From contig LSRX01000504.1 of assembly GCA_001939145.1 (NCBI GenBank), positions 109,002 to 173,001 on the forward strand: a stretch of DNA of 64,000 nucleotides, written 5' to 3'. This document shows, one piece after another, positions 62,712 through 64,000 of the stretch (position 1 is its first letter; each line of letters opens with the position of its first letter). This DNA is from Symbiodinium microadriaticum. Lineage: Eukaryota; Sar; Dinophyceae; Suessiales; Symbiodiniaceae. The notes below the pieces were generated by a model, which was given only the letters and a program-made list of their open reading frames with translations, did no database searches and was not told the DNA's origin. A program made the position numbers and the translations under genes.

Positions 62712-63030
62712 TCCCGAGAAGATCTTGATGTTGAGCTTGAGCTGCTTTGGGTTGGGTTCAGGCTTTGATCCAGTTTCGACAGAGTTTCATCTGGTTTAAT
62801 TCATACAGTGAGTTTGGGAGGGTTTAGTACCGCTGACGGTTGAGGCAGGATACTCAATAGACAACCGCTCTCAGCACCCCGATGCTCCTAAGAATTTTTT
62901 GGGGCAGGTCGTGGGTTGCAAACTTTAGTGGATTTGGGGCTTCTGATGTCGGGATTTAGAGATTTAGTTTGCAGGTACCATAGCCAATATCCGAAGGACT
63001 CAAAACCCTAAAGCCTCAACTTGTTGTGAG

Positions 63031-63071
63031 GACTTGGTTCTTTTTCGACGTCTTCATCGTGATTCCGGACC
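63031..63071 (+). CDS. voltage-gated cation channel exon (S3)
   Basis: TTGTTGTGAG ends at 63030; the frame after the completed K/T codon reads TWFFFDVFIVIPD, the S3 segment that follows 'YLKT' in EAG/CNG-like channels. Joining to 60773 restores ...EYLK-TWFFFD... without a frame change. The downstream edge is taken at CC|GTCGAA (63072), but the frame stays open further (RRTPETLSYAACFG). A clear S4 exon was not found before 64000. Confidence 0.65.
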
Positions 63072-63903
63072 GTCGAACACCCGAAACCCTAAGCTATGCC
63101 GCGTGTTTTGGAACGTTGGGGCTTAGGCGTTCGAGTGTTAGGTGTAGGATTTTGTCTTTACGAGGTTGAAGTTGGGGTTAATTAGGGCTGAGAATGTTGA
63201 GGGAAGGTTATATACACCCATGTACCCTAAACCCGAAGCCCTGTAAGACTCTCCACACGCCTCGAACATACCCTGCAAACCCACAGAAGAACGACTGCGA
63301 AGCCTTTGAGCAGGAGCAACCGGGCCACCCTTTCATCTGGGACTACATACCTTGAGCTGCCATAGCCGACGTCTTTTAGGCGCCTTACGTAGTAGATTTT
63401 TATGGGAACCCCTACAAGAAGGTAGGTTTTGGTAGCTTAAGGCAAAGACTCTAGAAGTTGAGGATGCTTTGCTGTAGAGAATAAGCATGAGCGATGCAGT
63501 TGAAGCCTGAACCCAAGAGCCGAAAGTGCGACCTAACTCCTGCGCCCCAAACCCTGAAGCCACGTCCTAAACGCTAAATTTCTGGATTTAGAGTTCCCGA
63601 GTTCCCATATCTTTCGCGACGTTGAGGTGTTTGGGGTACCAATGTACGCTCGCAAGTTCAGGCCTACCTTCAGTGTGTTCAGGTTGAAGGGTTTCTATCA
63701 GGCTAACGGTAAGGGTTCAGTTACTACACGTGTGTTACTAACGTAAGGTAACTATGCGTGCTCTATCTTATCCCATGACGCTGCTGGCTCATACCGGCCA
63801 AATGAAGCGACGCAAAGACATTCGCGGCATGCGACTGACAAAGGGAGCAGATATATGGCAAGAATTGCGCTGTTATCTCCACATCTTCAAGAAGGGTTAC
63901 TGC

Positions 63904-64000
63904 AACCCTAAACCCTGAACCGAATTCTTGAGAGAGCCCTAAACCCTAAACCCTAAACCCTTAAACCCCCAAAACCCTAAACCCTAAACCCTAAACCCTA
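63904..64000. repeat. CCCTAAA tract at window end
   Basis: Short CCCTAAA groups at 63904-63918, 63935-63975 and 63975-64000. Nothing shows that this is a chromosome end. Confidence 0.92.

Larger units (their letters stand above)
60774..63030 (+). other. inferred GA-AG intron of the channel gene, 2.26 kb
   Basis: Starts GACGCC, ends GTGAG. GAC at both junctions makes the cut ambiguous by up to three bases, but only the GA-AG choice ends in AG. Contents: short telomere words, the ATC array, several open frames on both strands, a family G TIR element. Confidence 0.5.

Noticed and set aside
63420..63500. Possible S4 segment of the channel (KLRMLCCR)
   Set aside because: Only two or three basic residues with the right spacing, a stop in frame and no splice support.
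63935..64000. Chromosome end (true telomere)
   Set aside because: Short degenerate groups no different from dozens of internal tracts, and the window edge is arbitrary.

Overview
This window looks like nuclear DNA of a dinoflagellate, most like a Symbiodiniaceae-type genome. The evidence is hundreds of interstitial copies of the plant/alveolate-type telomere heptamer (TTTAGGG / CCCTAAA) scattered from end to end in both orientations, short exon-like coding islands instead of long ORFs, one decayed non-LTR (LINE) reverse-transcriptase fragment, long triplet microsatellites, and a probable non-canonical GA-AG intron. There are no operons, no Shine-Dalgarno sites and no bacterial gene density. 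The taxonomic call is an inference; no rRNA, tRNA or spliced-leader sequence was found to confirm it.

Layout. 1-12.4 kb: degenerate telomere-repeat tracts with small exon-like islands, and one unmerged 101-bp assembly duplication (7002-7233). 12.5-13.2 kb: LINE RT pseudogene followed by telomere-derived tandem repeats. 13.7-17.2 kb: a cluster of short terminal-inverted-repeat (TIR) elements, one interrupted by a telomeric insertion flanked by a 21-bp direct repeat. 17.2-20.8 kb: triplet-repeat country, including a large array of a different heptamer, TAGTAAG. 20.8-22.1 kb: the best gene-like island free of telomere repeats. 22-32 kb: telomere tracts, TIR elements, a 39-bp minisatellite and a possible minus-strand gene at 29.4-30.1 kb. 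32.8-34.5 kb: telomere array followed by a highly homogeneous 38-bp satellite. 34.5-48 kb: coding islands, two of which contain telomere-repeat stretches that behave like in-frame GT-AG introns. 48-60 kb: TIR elements, composite telomere minisatellites, a long palindrome and an LRR-like exon. 60.2-63.1 kb: two exons of a voltage-gated cation channel. 63.1-64 kb: nothing strong, ending in telomere repeats.

Most CDS entries are single exon-like islands. They were called from an open frame, plausible residue composition and nearby splice-like AG or GT. Open stretches of 25-45 codons arise easily by chance at this base composition, and several islands are open in two or three frames, so confidences are low. 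Only the RT fragment and the ion-channel exon pair rest on recognisable family motifs; the LRR-like and RNase-H-tail calls are suggestive. No pathway or gene-to-gene cooperation can be inferred. The most interesting signals are in the repeats: telomere heptamers acting as insertions with target duplication, as possible introns, and as building blocks of satellites, together with at least five families of short TIR elements. Stretches not listed hold degenerate telomere-like repeats or sequence in which I see nothing.
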